Of a stretch of DNA of 8,563 nt, positions 1 to 6,587 are shown piece after piece (position 1 is the first letter of the stretch; each line of letters starts with the position of its first letter). This DNA comes from SLQH01 sp964612995 (GTDB lineage Bacteria > Planctomycetota > UBA11346), in contig CAZTGE010000167.1 of NCBI GenBank assembly GCA_964612995.1, positions 1 through 8,563 of the forward strand, written 5' to 3'. Under the pieces are notes generated by a model that was given only the letters and a program-made list of their open reading frames with translations, was not told the origin of the DNA and did no database searches. A program made the position numbers and the translations under genes.

Positions 1-12
1 CTGAGCAGTTAC
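1..12. repeat. Short terminal motif, inverted partner of 8512-8523
   Basis: The first 12 bases read CTGAGCAGTTAC. Their reverse complement matches the sequence at 8512-8523 (GTAACTACTCAG) at 11 of 12 positions. The motif sits directly before a terminator-like hairpin here, and in the non-coding tail at the other end. It may be a dispersed intergenic motif or chance; with two copies I cannot tell. Confidence 0.25.
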
Positions 13-38
13 AAGTGCGCATGGTCATGCGCACTTTT
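13..38 (+). terminator. Hairpin with short T-run, probable intrinsic terminator
   Basis: A perfect 10-bp stem pairs 13-22 (AAGTGCGCAT) with 27-36 (ATGCGCACTT) around the loop GGTC. The second arm runs into TTTT at 35-38. This has the form of a short Rho-independent terminator on the plus strand, which would end a gene to the left of the window. The stem is only moderately GC-rich and the T-run is short, so it may instead be an intergenic palindrome. Confidence 0.45.
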
Positions 39-61
39 CCAGGGGAATGGAATATTCGGGG

Positions 62-81
62 CCCCATCGTACGCGATGGGG
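62..81. repeat. Perfect 8-bp inverted repeat
   Basis: CCCCATCG at 62-69 is followed by the loop TACG and the exact complement CGATGGGG at 74-81. No T-run follows. It is the second of three hairpins in the first 150 bases; none is explained by coding sequence. Confidence 0.45.
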
Positions 82-126
82 TCTGGCGCAGAGTGGTGGG
101 CGAAGCGGGTATCGCCGCAGGCGATT

Positions 127-147
127 GCTGGCCCCAGTGGGGCCAGC
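127..147. repeat. Perfect 9-bp inverted repeat
   Basis: GCTGGCCCC at 127-135 and GGGGCCAGC at 139-147 form a perfect stem with a three-base loop. It lies about 45 bases before the prepilin-like remnant begins and has no T-run. It could be a structured intergenic repeat or the edge of an inserted element that replaced the start of the downstream gene. Confidence 0.45.
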
Positions 148-191
148 GGCCCGCGTAAGCGCAAGCGCAGCCCCGCAGGCCGTCAGGCCGA

Positions 192-794
192 GAAGCGAGC
201 GCCGCCGCCAACACCCTCTCCGCGGGCATTTTCCCTGCCCAGATAACGATGCAGGGATCCGCCTTCAACGACCAGGACGAGGACAACATCGGCGAATTCG
301 GCTACCTGTCGCAACTCGCGGGCGCCGAGCCTCCCTTCTCCGCCGAGGTCGACGGCTTCTCGTTGATCAGCCCGGATATCGGCGATGGTGAAGCCCGGTT
401 CGGCTATCTCTTCCGCGTCTACCTGCCCGACGGCGCGGGTGGGATGATCGACTACGCCACCATGAAGCAGCGCGTCGCCGCGGGCCACCTGAGCCAGGAG
501 GCGATCGATGCCTGCGAACGGCATTTCGTCTGTTACGCCTGGCCGACGCATCCGGGCGAGACCGGACGGCGCGCTTTCGCCATCACCCAGAACAAACAGA
601 TCCACGTCGCCGACGCCACCACCATCACCTTGCCCCCCGCCTGGAACGCGCTCAACCCCGATGCCACCGGGGCGGCGGGCCTGCTCGACGATCCAGCCTG
701 GGTGCCGCTGGGCAGCTTGGGCATGCAGCGGCGCGCACGACCGGAGCCGGTCGAACGCCTGGTGCGGTTACTCCTTCCGGCACGCGATCTGTGA
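192..794 (+). pseudogene. Prepilin-like protein remnant, N-terminal helix missing
   Basis: The reading frame carries the body of a prepilin-like protein of a kind I associate mainly with Planctomycetota. It shows EASAAA at its left edge, then FNDQDEDNIGEFGYL, FGYLFRVYLP, FVCYAWP and RRAFAITQN. Family members normally begin with a cleavable leader and one hydrophobic helix (FTLIE-type), anchor in the inner membrane and may join a type II secretion or pilus-like assembly. None of the three plus frames between 1 and 248 encodes such a helix. The frame is closed by TAA at 156-158 and has no ATG, GTG or TTG until ATG 249, although family-like residues begin about 57 bases earlier. ATG 249 has no visible ribosome site. 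The last 20 residues turn arginine- and leucine-rich, unlike the family, so a second frameshift near 720 is possible. If translated from 249 it would be a 181-residue soluble protein of no known role. Confidence 0.5.
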
Positions 795-827
795 GCCGGT
801 GCCCGATCGCGCGTCGCATCGCGCTGT

Positions 828-855
828 CGGTCGCCCCGCAGCGCTTGGGCGACCG
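828..855. repeat. 9-bp hairpin between the remnant and the regulator
   Basis: CGGTCGCCC at 828-836 pairs exactly with GGGCGACCG at 847-855 around a ten-base loop. It lies 34 bases after the stop of the prepilin-like frame and could slow or end transcription, but no T-run follows. The rest of the 795-975 gap shows no clear promoter; TTGACC at 877-882 has no good partner at -10. Confidence 0.35.
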
Positions 856-963
856 CCCTGGCAACCCTGCCTTGTGTTGACCGTCGACTGCCGGTATCCA
901 GTACCTGTATGACCCGTCCAGGTGAGCGAATGCCGGTTGAACAGACGGCGTCGTCACGGACGC

Positions 964-969
964 GAGGAG
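964..969 (+). promoter_or_regulatory. Ribosome binding site fixing the regulator start
   Basis: GAGGAG ends six bases before ATG 976. The longer in-frame GTG start at 922 has no such site and would add 18 mostly basic residues unlike a receiver domain, so 976 is preferred. Confidence 0.75.
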
Positions 970-975
970 CAGCGG

Positions 976-1854
976 ATGGACGCAGCAGCAGCCGATGAGC
1001 GTGGTTCGCGCCGCATCCTCGTGGTCGAGGACATGGCCCCGTTGCAGGAATACATCGCCGAAACGCTGGCCGACCTCGGCGAGGAGGTGAGTGTCGATAC
1101 CGCCGCGGACGGCGTCGCGGCGATGGAACGCATCAACCGGGACGAGCAGCCCTACGATCTGGTCGTGACCGACATCACCATGCCGCGGATGGACGGCGAA
1201 CAGCTGCTCGCCGAACTGCGCCGGCGCAAGTATTCCGCGCCGGTGATCGTGCTGACCGCGCACGGGCAGGACGATCTGATCATCCGCTGTCTCAAGGCCG
1301 GGGCCTGCGACTACCTGATCAAGCCGGTCGGGGTCGAAGCGCTGCTGATGGCGGCGAACACGGCTCTGGAGAACATGCCGCCGGTCGGCGGCGATCTGGC
1401 GGTGGAATACGATCCCCAGGGCTGGTTCGAGGTCACTGGAAGCAGCGACTACTCGGTCCTCTACCGCTACCGCCGCTTCCTCCATCTGCTCGACTGCTTC
1501 CGTGTCGACGACGACACCGCCAACGAATTGCGGTTGACGCTCGAAGAGCTCGGACGCAATGCGATCGAGTGGGGCAACCGCGCCGACCCGCACAAACAGG
1601 TCCGGCTCGGCTGCCGCATCCTGCCGTACAAGGTCATCGTCCAGATCGCCGACGAGGGCGAGGGTTTCGATCCCGAAGAGGTGCCCGACCCCAGCGTCGA
1701 CCCGTTCTCGCACATCGAGCACCGGCGTTCGGCCGGCAAACGCCTCGGCGGTTACGGCATCCATCTCATCCGCAGCCTGATGGACAAGGTGACCTGGAAC
1801 GCCCGCGGCAACGTGGTGGTGGCGATCAAGTATCTCAAACGCGATCGCGAGTGA
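976..1854 (+). CDS. Response regulator fused to RsbW-type ATPase domain
   Basis: This 292-residue protein has two domains. Residues 13-132 are a CheY-like receiver: strand RILVVED with acidic pair E18-D19, phospho-acceptor D66 in VVTDITMP, switch T94 in VLTAHG, and K116 in YLIKPV. Residues about 160-288 are a GHKL ATPase of the anti-sigma/serine kinase (RsbW/SpoIIAB) type: N-box E190-E191 to N195, DEGEGF at 226-231 for the Mg-ATP site, and the glycine-rich GGYGIHLI at 258-265. There is no histidine dimerisation domain, so it is not a classical sensor kinase. By family, such fusions receive a phosphoryl group from a partner kinase and switch a protein-serine kinase or anti-sigma activity. No partner kinase, anti-anti-sigma factor or sigma factor lies in the window. 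The next gene starts four bases downstream, so the two are probably co-transcribed. All receiver and ATP-binding residues look intact. Its specific target is unknown. Confidence 0.9.
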   Translation: MDAAAADERGSRRILVVEDMAPLQEYIAETLADLGEEVSVDTAADGVAAMERINRDEQPYDLVVTDITMPRMDGEQLLAELRRRKYSAPVIVLTAHGQDDLIIRCLKAGACDYLIKPVGVEALLMAANTALENMPPVGGDLAVEYDPQGWFEVTGSSDYSVLYRYRRFLHLLDCFRVDDDTANELRLTLEELGRNAIEWGNRADPHKQVRLGCRILPYKVIVQIADEGEGFDPEEVPDPSVDPFSHIEHRRSAGKRLGGYGIHLIRSLMDKVTWNARGNVVVAIKYLKRDRE

Positions 1855-1858
1855 CGCC

Positions 1859-3550
1859 GTGTTCGCGCTGATCACCGAGCTCTTCGGCGGCCTGGCCCTG
1901 TTCCTGTTCGGCATGGATCTGATGACCGACGCGCTCAAGGCCGCGGCGGGCACGGGCCTGCGCAAACTGCTGCTGATGCTCACCCGCAATCGCATCGCCG
2001 CCGCTGGCACCGGTATCGGCGTGACCGCGGTGGTCCAGTCGAGCTCGGTCACCAGCGTGCTGGTCATCGGCTTCATCACCGCCGGGCTGATGAACCTGGA
2101 ACAGGGCATCGGCGTGACCATGGGCGCCAAACTCGGCACCACCATCACCGGCCAGATCATCGCCTTCAAGATCACCGAGGCGGCCTATCTGCTGGTAGCG
2201 CTCGGTTTCTTCATGCATTTCGTGCTGCGGCGCGAACGGCTGCGCCAGATCGGCTCGATGCTGCTCGGCCTCGGGCTGATCTTCGTCGGCATGATGCTGA
2301 TGAAGGACGCGACCGGGTTCATCAAGCAGCACCAGGGTGCGATCGACCTGCTCGCGCGCATGGAGCATCCCTTGCTCGGTCTGATGGCCGGGACCCTGTT
2401 CACCTTCCTCGTCCAGAGCTCGTCGGCGACCATCGGCATCATCATCGTTCTCGCCGGTCAGCAGGCGACCGACGGCACCCCGCTGCTCAGCGTGCAGGCG
2501 GGTATCGCTCTCGGCCTGGGGGCCAACGTCGGTACCGGCATAACCGCGGTGCTCGCCGCGATCGGCAAGCCGCGCGAAGCGGTGCGTCTGGCCCTGTTCC
2601 ACATCGGCTTCGCCGCGACCACCGCGGTTGCATGGATCCCGCTGCTGGGCCTGCTGCAGGCGCTCGCCGACTGGCTTTCCCCGGCCGGCGATCATGCGCG
2701 GCAGCTGGCCAACGCCATGACCGCCTACAACGCGATCAATCTGGTCCTGTTCATCGGCGCGGTACCGCTGTTCGCCGCGCTGTTGCGGCGGGTTGTACCG
2801 CCCGGACCTGCGGCCACGGCGACCGGGGTGACGCCGCGTTTCCTCAGCGAGGAGCTACTGGGCACGCCGACCCTCGCGCTCGATGGCGCCCAACGCGAGG
2901 TGATCCGCATGGGCGCGATGGCCACTGCGATGCTCGAAGGCCTGGAGCGCATCCTGTTCGCCGACGGCGAGGCGGATGTCGAGCACGAGCGCAGTGCCGA
3001 ACGCGATATCGACCGCCTCCAGGCAGCGGTGGTCGGTTACCTGCGCAGTCTGTCGCAAGAGGCCATGGCCGAAGCCGAGGCCCGGCGACTCGCGGCCCTG
3101 CTCGCGATCGCTGGAGCGATAGAGAACGCCTCCGACCTCGTCGCGGACGAGCTGGCGCCGGTCGGCCCTGACGCGCTGCATCGCTCGTTGCGCATCAGCC
3201 AGGAGACGGCGTCGCGGCTCGCGCCGCTGCTCGCCCTGGTGACCGCCTCCTTCCGCGATGCCGTGGCCTGTCTCGAGCGGCCGGGGAAAGAGGCGATCAG
3301 TTCGGTCGAGGCGCGCAAGGCCGGGCTCGATCGTGGGACCAGCGCGTTGCGCGACCACCTGCTCCAGCGCCTCGGCTCGGAGGACCCGCACCGCCTCGAG
3401 CTGTACCGCCTCGAGTCCGACGTGCTCGAGTATCTGCGTCACATCTACCACCTCGCCCGGCGCATCGCCCGCTCGAGCGCGGATGTCGATCTCGGCGTCA
3501 GCATCGTGGCCGCCGGTCCGGAGAGGCCTGCCACGGCGCGTCTCACCTGA
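1859..3550 (+). CDS. Na+/phosphate cotransporter with PhoU-like tail
   Basis: This 563-residue inner-membrane protein belongs to the NptA/PNaS (SLC34-like) family, which couples sodium entry to phosphate uptake. The hydrophobic half (residues 1 to about 310) contains the two family repeats: QSSSVT at 60-65 followed by GAKLGTTIT at 89-97, and QSSSAT at 186-191 followed by GANVGTGIT at 221-229. The soluble half (about 335-545) is charged and helical, as in PhoU-type domains that are often fused to this family. The GTG start at 1859 gives the expected N-terminus (FGGLALFLFGM); its ribosome site is weak, and translation is probably coupled to the regulator ending four bases upstream. The first GAN motif has lysine (K91) where family members I know usually have asparagine. 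The second has glycine (G227) where cysteine or threonine is more common. Some members may act as anion exporters or in signalling, so direction and substrate are by homology only. Confidence 0.9.
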   Translation: MFALITELFGGLALFLFGMDLMTDALKAAAGTGLRKLLLMLTRNRIAAAGTGIGVTAVVQSSSVTSVLVIGFITAGLMNLEQGIGVTMGAKLGTTITGQIIAFKITEAAYLLVALGFFMHFVLRRERLRQIGSMLLGLGLIFVGMMLMKDATGFIKQHQGAIDLLARMEHPLLGLMAGTLFTFLVQSSSATIGIIIVLAGQQATDGTPLLSVQAGIALGLGANVGTGITAVLAAIGKPREAVRLALFHIGFAATTAVAWIPLLGLLQALADWLSPAGDHARQLANAMTAYNAINLVLFIGAVPLFAALLRRVVPPGPAATATGVTPRFLSEELLGTPTLALDGAQREVIRMGAMATAMLEGLERILFADGEADVEHERSAERDIDRLQAAVVGYLRSLSQEAMAEAEARRLAALLAIAGAIENASDLVADELAPVGPDALHRSLRISQETASRLAPLLALVTASFRDAVACLERPGKEAISSVEARKAGLDRGTSALRDHLLQRLGSEDPHRLELYRLESDVLEYLRHIYHLARRIARSSADVDLGVSIVAAGPERPATARLT

Positions 3551-3590
3551 GCCCGGCCGCGGTGCCGTTGCAGCGCGCCACCACATGCCG

Positions 3591-3617
3591 ACGCCCCCGG
3601 GCTGGGCGGGGGCGTTT
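3591..3617 (+). terminator. Intrinsic terminator between convergent genes
   Basis: ACGCCCCCG at 3591-3599 and CGGGGGCGT at 3607-3615 form a perfect 9-bp GC-rich stem with a seven-base loop, running into TTT at 3615-3617. It stands 41 bases after the transporter stop and 28 bases beyond the end of the oxidoreductase on the other strand. It fits best as the plus-strand terminator; read on the minus strand, no T-run follows the stem. Confidence 0.6.
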
Positions 3618-3644
3618 CAGGGCGTCCTGGGGCGGATCCGGCTC

Positions 3645-4796
3645 TCAGAGACCGGGCACGTCGAGCCACTTGCGCTGGCGCCAGCTCTCGAGACCGAGCT
3701 CGGCCAGCTGCACACCCTTGGCGCCTTCGCGCAGGGTCCAGCGGAAGGGCTCGTCGAGCGCGACGTGACGCAGGAACAGCTCCCACTGGATCTTGAAGGC
3801 GTTGTCGTACGGCCCGAAATCGGGGACTTCCTGCCAGCCGGCGAAGAAGTCGATCGGGTTGTCGATGTCGGGGTTCCACACCGGCTTGGGGGTGTTGGCC
3901 TGCGACTGGGTCAGCACCTTGCGCAGCCCGACCATCGCCGAACCGTCGGTGCCGTCGACGTGCATGGTCAGCAGGTCGTCGCGCCGCACGCGGGTGGCCC
4001 AGCTGCAGTTGAAGTGGCAGATCACGCCGTTGTCGAGCTCGAAGGTGGCGTAGCAGGAGTCGTCGGTGTCGCAGGTGAAGGGCTTGCCGTTCTCGTCGAT
4101 ACGCTCGCCGATGTGGGTCGCGCCGAGGCAGTTGACCGCGGTGATGTTGCCGAACAGGTTGTCGACCACGTAGCGCCAGTGGCACAGCATGTCGACGATC
4201 ATCCCGCCGCCGTCGCCCTTGCGATAGTTCCAGCTGGGGCGCTGCGGGGCCTGGTCGTAATGATGGCCGGTGAAGACCCAATAGCCGAACTCGCCGCGCA
4301 CCGAGAGCAGGTCGCCGAAGAAGCCCTGGTCCTTGATCATGTTGTACTTGCGCATGCCCGGCAGCCACAGCTTGTCCTGGACCACGCCGTTCTTGAGCCC
4401 GGCGTCTTCGCACAGCTTGGCCAGCCGCACCGCTTCGTCGGTGGCGACGGCGATCGGCTTCTCGCAGTAGACCGATTTGCCCGCAGCGACCGCCTTCTCG
4501 ACGAAACGCACGCGATGATTGGTGCCGGAGGCGTCGAAGAAGATCTGGTAATCGCCATCGCCGAGGGCGCCGTCGATGTCGGTGGTCCACTTTTCGACCC
4601 CGGTCGCCTGGGCCAGGTTCTGCAGCTTGTTGGGATTGCGTCCGGTGAGGATCGGATCGGGCATCAGCACGAGGTCGTCGGAGACCTTGATGCCGCCTTG
4701 TTCGATGATCGCGAGGATCGACCGTTTGAGGTGCTGATTGGTGCCCATGCGGCCGGTGACGCCGTTCATGATGATGCCGATCCTGCGTGTCTCCAC
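3645..4796 (-). CDS. Gfo/Idh/MocA family NAD(P)-dependent oxidoreductase
   Basis: This 383-residue protein is a cytoplasmic dehydrogenase of the glucose-fructose oxidoreductase/inositol dehydrogenase superfamily. It typically oxidises a hydroxyl group of a sugar, inositol or related compound. The N-terminal Rossmann fold starts with IGIIMNGVTGRMG, giving G12-x2-G15-x2-G18. E112-K113-P114 is the superfamily EKP motif with the substrate-contacting lysine. The C-terminal half has D202 and H206 in GGGMIVDMLCH, the usual catalytic acid and histidine positions. The start is the GTG at 4796, five bases after a clean AAGGAG; it begins ETRRIGII, right at the fold. A longer start at 4862 would add 22 residues of no fold character. 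An insertion after the first helix (about residues 24-52) lengthens the dinucleotide domain relative to short members. No sugar transporter or kinase neighbours it, so the substrate is unknown. It is divergent from ribB and convergent with the phosphate transporter. Confidence 0.9.
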   Translation of the reverse strand: METRRIGIIMNGVTGRMGTNQHLKRSILAIIEQGGIKVSDDLVLMPDPILTGRNPNKLQNLAQATGVEKWTTDIDGALGDGDYQIFFDASGTNHRVRFVEKAVAAGKSVYCEKPIAVATDEAVRLAKLCEDAGLKNGVVQDKLWLPGMRKYNMIKDQGFFGDLLSVRGEFGYWVFTGHHYDQAPQRPSWNYRKGDGGGMIVDMLCHWRYVVDNLFGNITAVNCLGATHIGERIDENGKPFTCDTDDSCYATFELDNGVICHFNCSWATRVRRDDLLTMHVDGTDGSAMVGLRKVLTQSQANTPKPVWNPDIDNPIDFFAGWQEVPDFGPYDNAFKIQWELFLRHVALDEPFRWTLREGAKGVQLAELGLESWRQRKWLDVPGL

Positions 4797-4801
4797 GGTT
4801 G

Positions 4802-4807
4802 CTCCTT
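4802..4807 (-). promoter_or_regulatory. Ribosome binding site fixing the oxidoreductase start
   Basis: Read on the minus strand, AAGGAG at 4807-4802 is followed by five bases and GTG at 4796-4794. This decides for the GTG over the upstream ATG at 4862. Confidence 0.8.
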
Positions 4808-4834
4808 CGTTTCGCTGGCTCGTGTGGCGGCGGC

Positions 4835-4862
4835 AGGATATGGCCGACCCCGCCGCATGCAA
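4835..4862 (-). promoter_or_regulatory. Possible sigma-70-type promoter for the oxidoreductase
   Basis: On the minus strand, TTGCAT (4862-4857) and TATCCT (4840-4835) are 16 bases apart and would start a leader of roughly 30 bases. The match to consensus is partial (three and four of six), so this is a weak prediction. Confidence 0.25.
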
Positions 4863-4920
4863 CGGGACCGGCGTACGGAATCGACACGCCGCCCGGCCCT
4901 GCTGCAGAGCCGGGCTCTGC

Positions 4921-4947
4921 TTGGCATTCGCGTGCGTGGCCTACCAT
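4921..4947 (+). promoter_or_regulatory. Possible sigma-70-type promoter for ribB-panD
   Basis: TTGGCA at 4921-4926 and TACCAT at 4942-4947 are 15 bases apart, upstream of a leader of about 55 bases. The spacer is shorter than ideal. The leader is too short for an FMN riboswitch and I see none of its conserved elements, so ribB does not appear to be controlled in that way here. Confidence 0.3.
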
Positions 4948-5009
4948 GCGCCGGCCTGCCGGCCGCTTCCGGACCGATCCGGGCCGCCATGCGACAAGGG
5001 GAGCGTACG

Positions 5010-6131
5010 ATGCCACTGGCGTCGATCGATGCGGTGATCGCGGCCATCGGCCGCGGCGAGATGGTCGTGCTCGTGGACGATGAGGATCGCGAGAACGAGG
5101 GTGATCTGGTGATGGCGGCGGAGCACGTCGATGACGCGGCGATCGCGTTCATGGCCGCCCGCGGACGCGGATTGATCTGCCTCGCGCTCGATGGCGCGCT
5201 GATCGATCGCCTGCAGCTGCCGATGATGACCGCGGACAACCGTTCTCCGCTGGGTACCGCCTTCACCGTCTCGATCGAGGCGGCGCAGGGTGTGACCACC
5301 GGGATCAGCGCCGCCGATCGCGCGCGCACCGTGCGCTCGGCGATCGCCGATGACGCGGGACCGAGGTCGGTGGTGGTCCCGGGGCACGTGTTTCCGCTGC
5401 GTGCGGCCGACGGTGGCGTGCTGGTGCGGGCCGGCCAGACCGAGGGGTCGGTCGACTGCGCCCGTCTCGCCGGCTGCAGGCCGGCGGCAGTGATCTGCGA
5501 GATCATGAAAGAGGACGGCACGATGGCGCGGCGGCCGGATCTCGACGCCTTCTGCAACGAACACGGGCTGCTCTGCGCCAGCGTCGCCGACCTGATCGCG
5601 TACCGCCTGGAGCGCGAGTGCCTGATCGAAGAGTGCGCCTGTCGTGATCTGATCACCCGCTGGGGTCCGGCGCGTGCACGCGTGTTCCGCTCACAGGTCG
5701 ACGGCGTCGAGCACCTCGCGCTGGTCTTCGGTGAGCTCACCGCCTCCGGGCCAACGCTGGTCCGGGTGCAACGGCGGGCCTTGCTCGCCGATCTCTACGG
5801 TGTGGTCGGGCCGGAAGGGACGGATCTCGACGAGAGCGCGGCGATGCTGGCCCGTGATGGCGGCGTTCTGCTGCATCTCGGCGGTCGCGGCCGGGACCTG
5901 GCCAGCCAGATCAGCGCGTCGCCACCGGGTGCTGAGACCCAACGCCCGCTGATCCACGACTACGGCATCGGCGCACAGATCCTGCGCGCACTGGGCGTGG
6001 AGCGGATGCGGTTGATCAGCCGCCACGAGGTGGTGCCGCCGGCGCTCTCTGGCCACGGTCTGGAGATCCTCGATCGCGTGGTACCCGGGAGCGGTCATCG
6101 CTTCACCCCGGCCGATCGGGCGCGAGGATGA
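5010..6131 (+). CDS. ribB: 3,4-dihydroxy-2-butanone 4-phosphate synthase with degenerate GTP cyclohydrolase II domain
   Basis: The 373-residue protein makes 3,4-dihydroxy-2-butanone 4-phosphate and formate from ribulose 5-phosphate, supplying the four-carbon unit of riboflavin. Residues 1 to about 203 are the synthase domain: DDEDRENEGD at 23-32 (R27, E28, E30 and D32 match E. coli R37, E38, E40 and D42), GVTTGISAADRARTV, PGHVFPLRA, and CEIMKEDGTMAR with E164. One ligand position is changed: the usual GHTEA is GQTEG, so the metal-binding histidine (E. coli H153) is Q143. Residues about 217-350 resemble GTP cyclohydrolase II (DGVEHLALVFGE, DYGIGAQIL at 317-325). However, the HSECLTGD-RCDCG zinc segment is replaced by VQRRALLADLYGVV, so no zinc cysteines remain and cyclohydrolase activity is unlikely. 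Such inactive tails are known in RibB proteins. A true ribA must lie elsewhere. ATG 5010 follows AAGGGGAG by six bases. panD starts four bases after the stop. Confidence 0.92.
   Translation: MPLASIDAVIAAIGRGEMVVLVDDEDRENEGDLVMAAEHVDDAAIAFMAARGRGLICLALDGALIDRLQLPMMTADNRSPLGTAFTVSIEAAQGVTTGISAADRARTVRSAIADDAGPRSVVVPGHVFPLRAADGGVLVRAGQTEGSVDCARLAGCRPAAVICEIMKEDGTMARRPDLDAFCNEHGLLCASVADLIAYRLERECLIEECACRDLITRWGPARARVFRSQVDGVEHLALVFGELTASGPTLVRVQRRALLADLYGVVGPEGTDLDESAAMLARDGGVLLHLGGRGRDLASQISASPPGAETQRPLIHDYGIGAQILRALGVERMRLISRHEVVPPALSGHGLEILDRVVPGSGHRFTPADRARG
6124..6128 (+). promoter_or_regulatory. Ribosome binding site fixing the panD start
   Basis: GAGGA lies inside the last ribB codons and ends seven bases before ATG 6136. 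GTG 6133 would be too close, and ATG 6136 also reproduces E. coli PanD numbering exactly. Confidence 0.6.
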
Positions 6132-6135
6132 CGTG

Positions 6136-6519
6136 ATGATGCGCGAGATGTTCATCGGCAAGCTGCACGGCGGGACGATCACCGATGCCCGGCTCGATTA
6201 CCGTGGCAGCATCACCATCGACGCCGATCTGCTCGATCGGGCGGGGATCCTGGTCCACCAGCGGGTCCAGGTGCTCGACGTGGCCAACGGCCATCGGTTC
6301 GAAACCTACACCATCCCCGGACGTCGTGGCGGGCGGGAGATCGTGATCAATGGGGCCGCGGCGCGCCTGGCTCAGAAGGGTGATGCGGTGATCATCATCG
6401 CCTACGCCCTGCTCGACGATGCCGAGCTCGCGGCACATCGACCACGCGTGGTGATCCTCGGGCCCGACAACACGGTCAGCGAGGAGCTGCGGCCCGATGG
6501 CATGCCGCCATCCGCCTGA
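6136..6519 (+). CDS. panD: Aspartate 1-decarboxylase proenzyme
   Basis: This 127-residue protein decarboxylates L-aspartate to beta-alanine, the precursor joined to pantoate to form pantothenate and then coenzyme A. It is a pyruvoyl enzyme made by self-cleavage between G24 and S25, seen here in DYRGSITID. From ATG 6136 the key residues fall at the same numbers as in E. coli: K9 and H11 in GKLH, R54, T57 and Y58 in GHRFETYTI, and N72 in VINGAAA. The length matches the family (about 126). GTG 6133 and ATG 6139 are alternative starts; 6136 is best by numbering and ribosome-site spacing. The gene follows ribB by four bases, so the two are very probably one transcript with coupled translation. No panB or panC is in the window. 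Confidence 0.95.
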   Translation: MMREMFIGKLHGGTITDARLDYRGSITIDADLLDRAGILVHQRVQVLDVANGHRFETYTIPGRRGGREIVINGAAARLAQKGDAVIIIAYALLDDAELAAHRPRVVILGPDNTVSEELRPDGMPPSA

Positions 6520-6525
6520 GCGTAC

Positions 6526-6555
6526 CCCAGGGCCGCTCGAAGCTCGGCCCCTGGG
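6526..6555 (+). repeat. Hairpin carrying repeat copy A, downstream of panD
   Basis: CCCAGGGCCG (6526-6535) pairs with CGGCCCCTGGG (6545-6555) with one bulged C, forming a ten-pair stem seven bases after the panD stop. It contains copy A of a 19-base repeat (6528-6546, CAGGGCCGCTCGAAGCTCG). There is no T-run, so termination would be weak or factor-dependent. Confidence 0.55.
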
Positions 6556-6558
6556 AGC

Positions 6559-6576
6559 GCCGAGCAGCAGCTCGGC
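6559..6576. repeat. Perfect 7-bp hairpin in the panD downstream gap
   Basis: GCCGAGC (6559-6565) and GCTCGGC (6570-6576) pair exactly around AGCA. It lies between repeat copy A and the long hairpin. Confidence 0.45.
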
Positions 6577-6587
6577 ATGGAAACAGG

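Noticed and set aside
922..975. Longer GTG start for the response regulator
   Set aside because: It has no ribosome site and gives a basic extension with no receiver-domain character. GAGGAG precedes ATG 976.
652..2175. A 507-codon minus-strand frame
   Set aside because: It is antisense to the response regulator and the transporter, both of which have intact family motifs. It shows no recognisable domain itself.
1835..2695. A 286-codon minus-strand frame rich in Gln, His, Asp and Glu
   Set aside because: It is a shadow of the transporter's membrane domain; the composition is what GC-rich membrane codons give when read in reverse.
4948..5009. FMN riboswitch before ribB
   Set aside because: The leader is too short and lacks the conserved junction sequences of the RFN element.
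3258..6131. A 957-codon open frame on the plus strand, read upstream of ribB
   Set aside because: Its first 584 codons run antisense through the oxidoreductase or overlap the transporter out of frame. High GC makes such frames common. Only the part from ATG 5010 matches a protein family and has a ribosome site.
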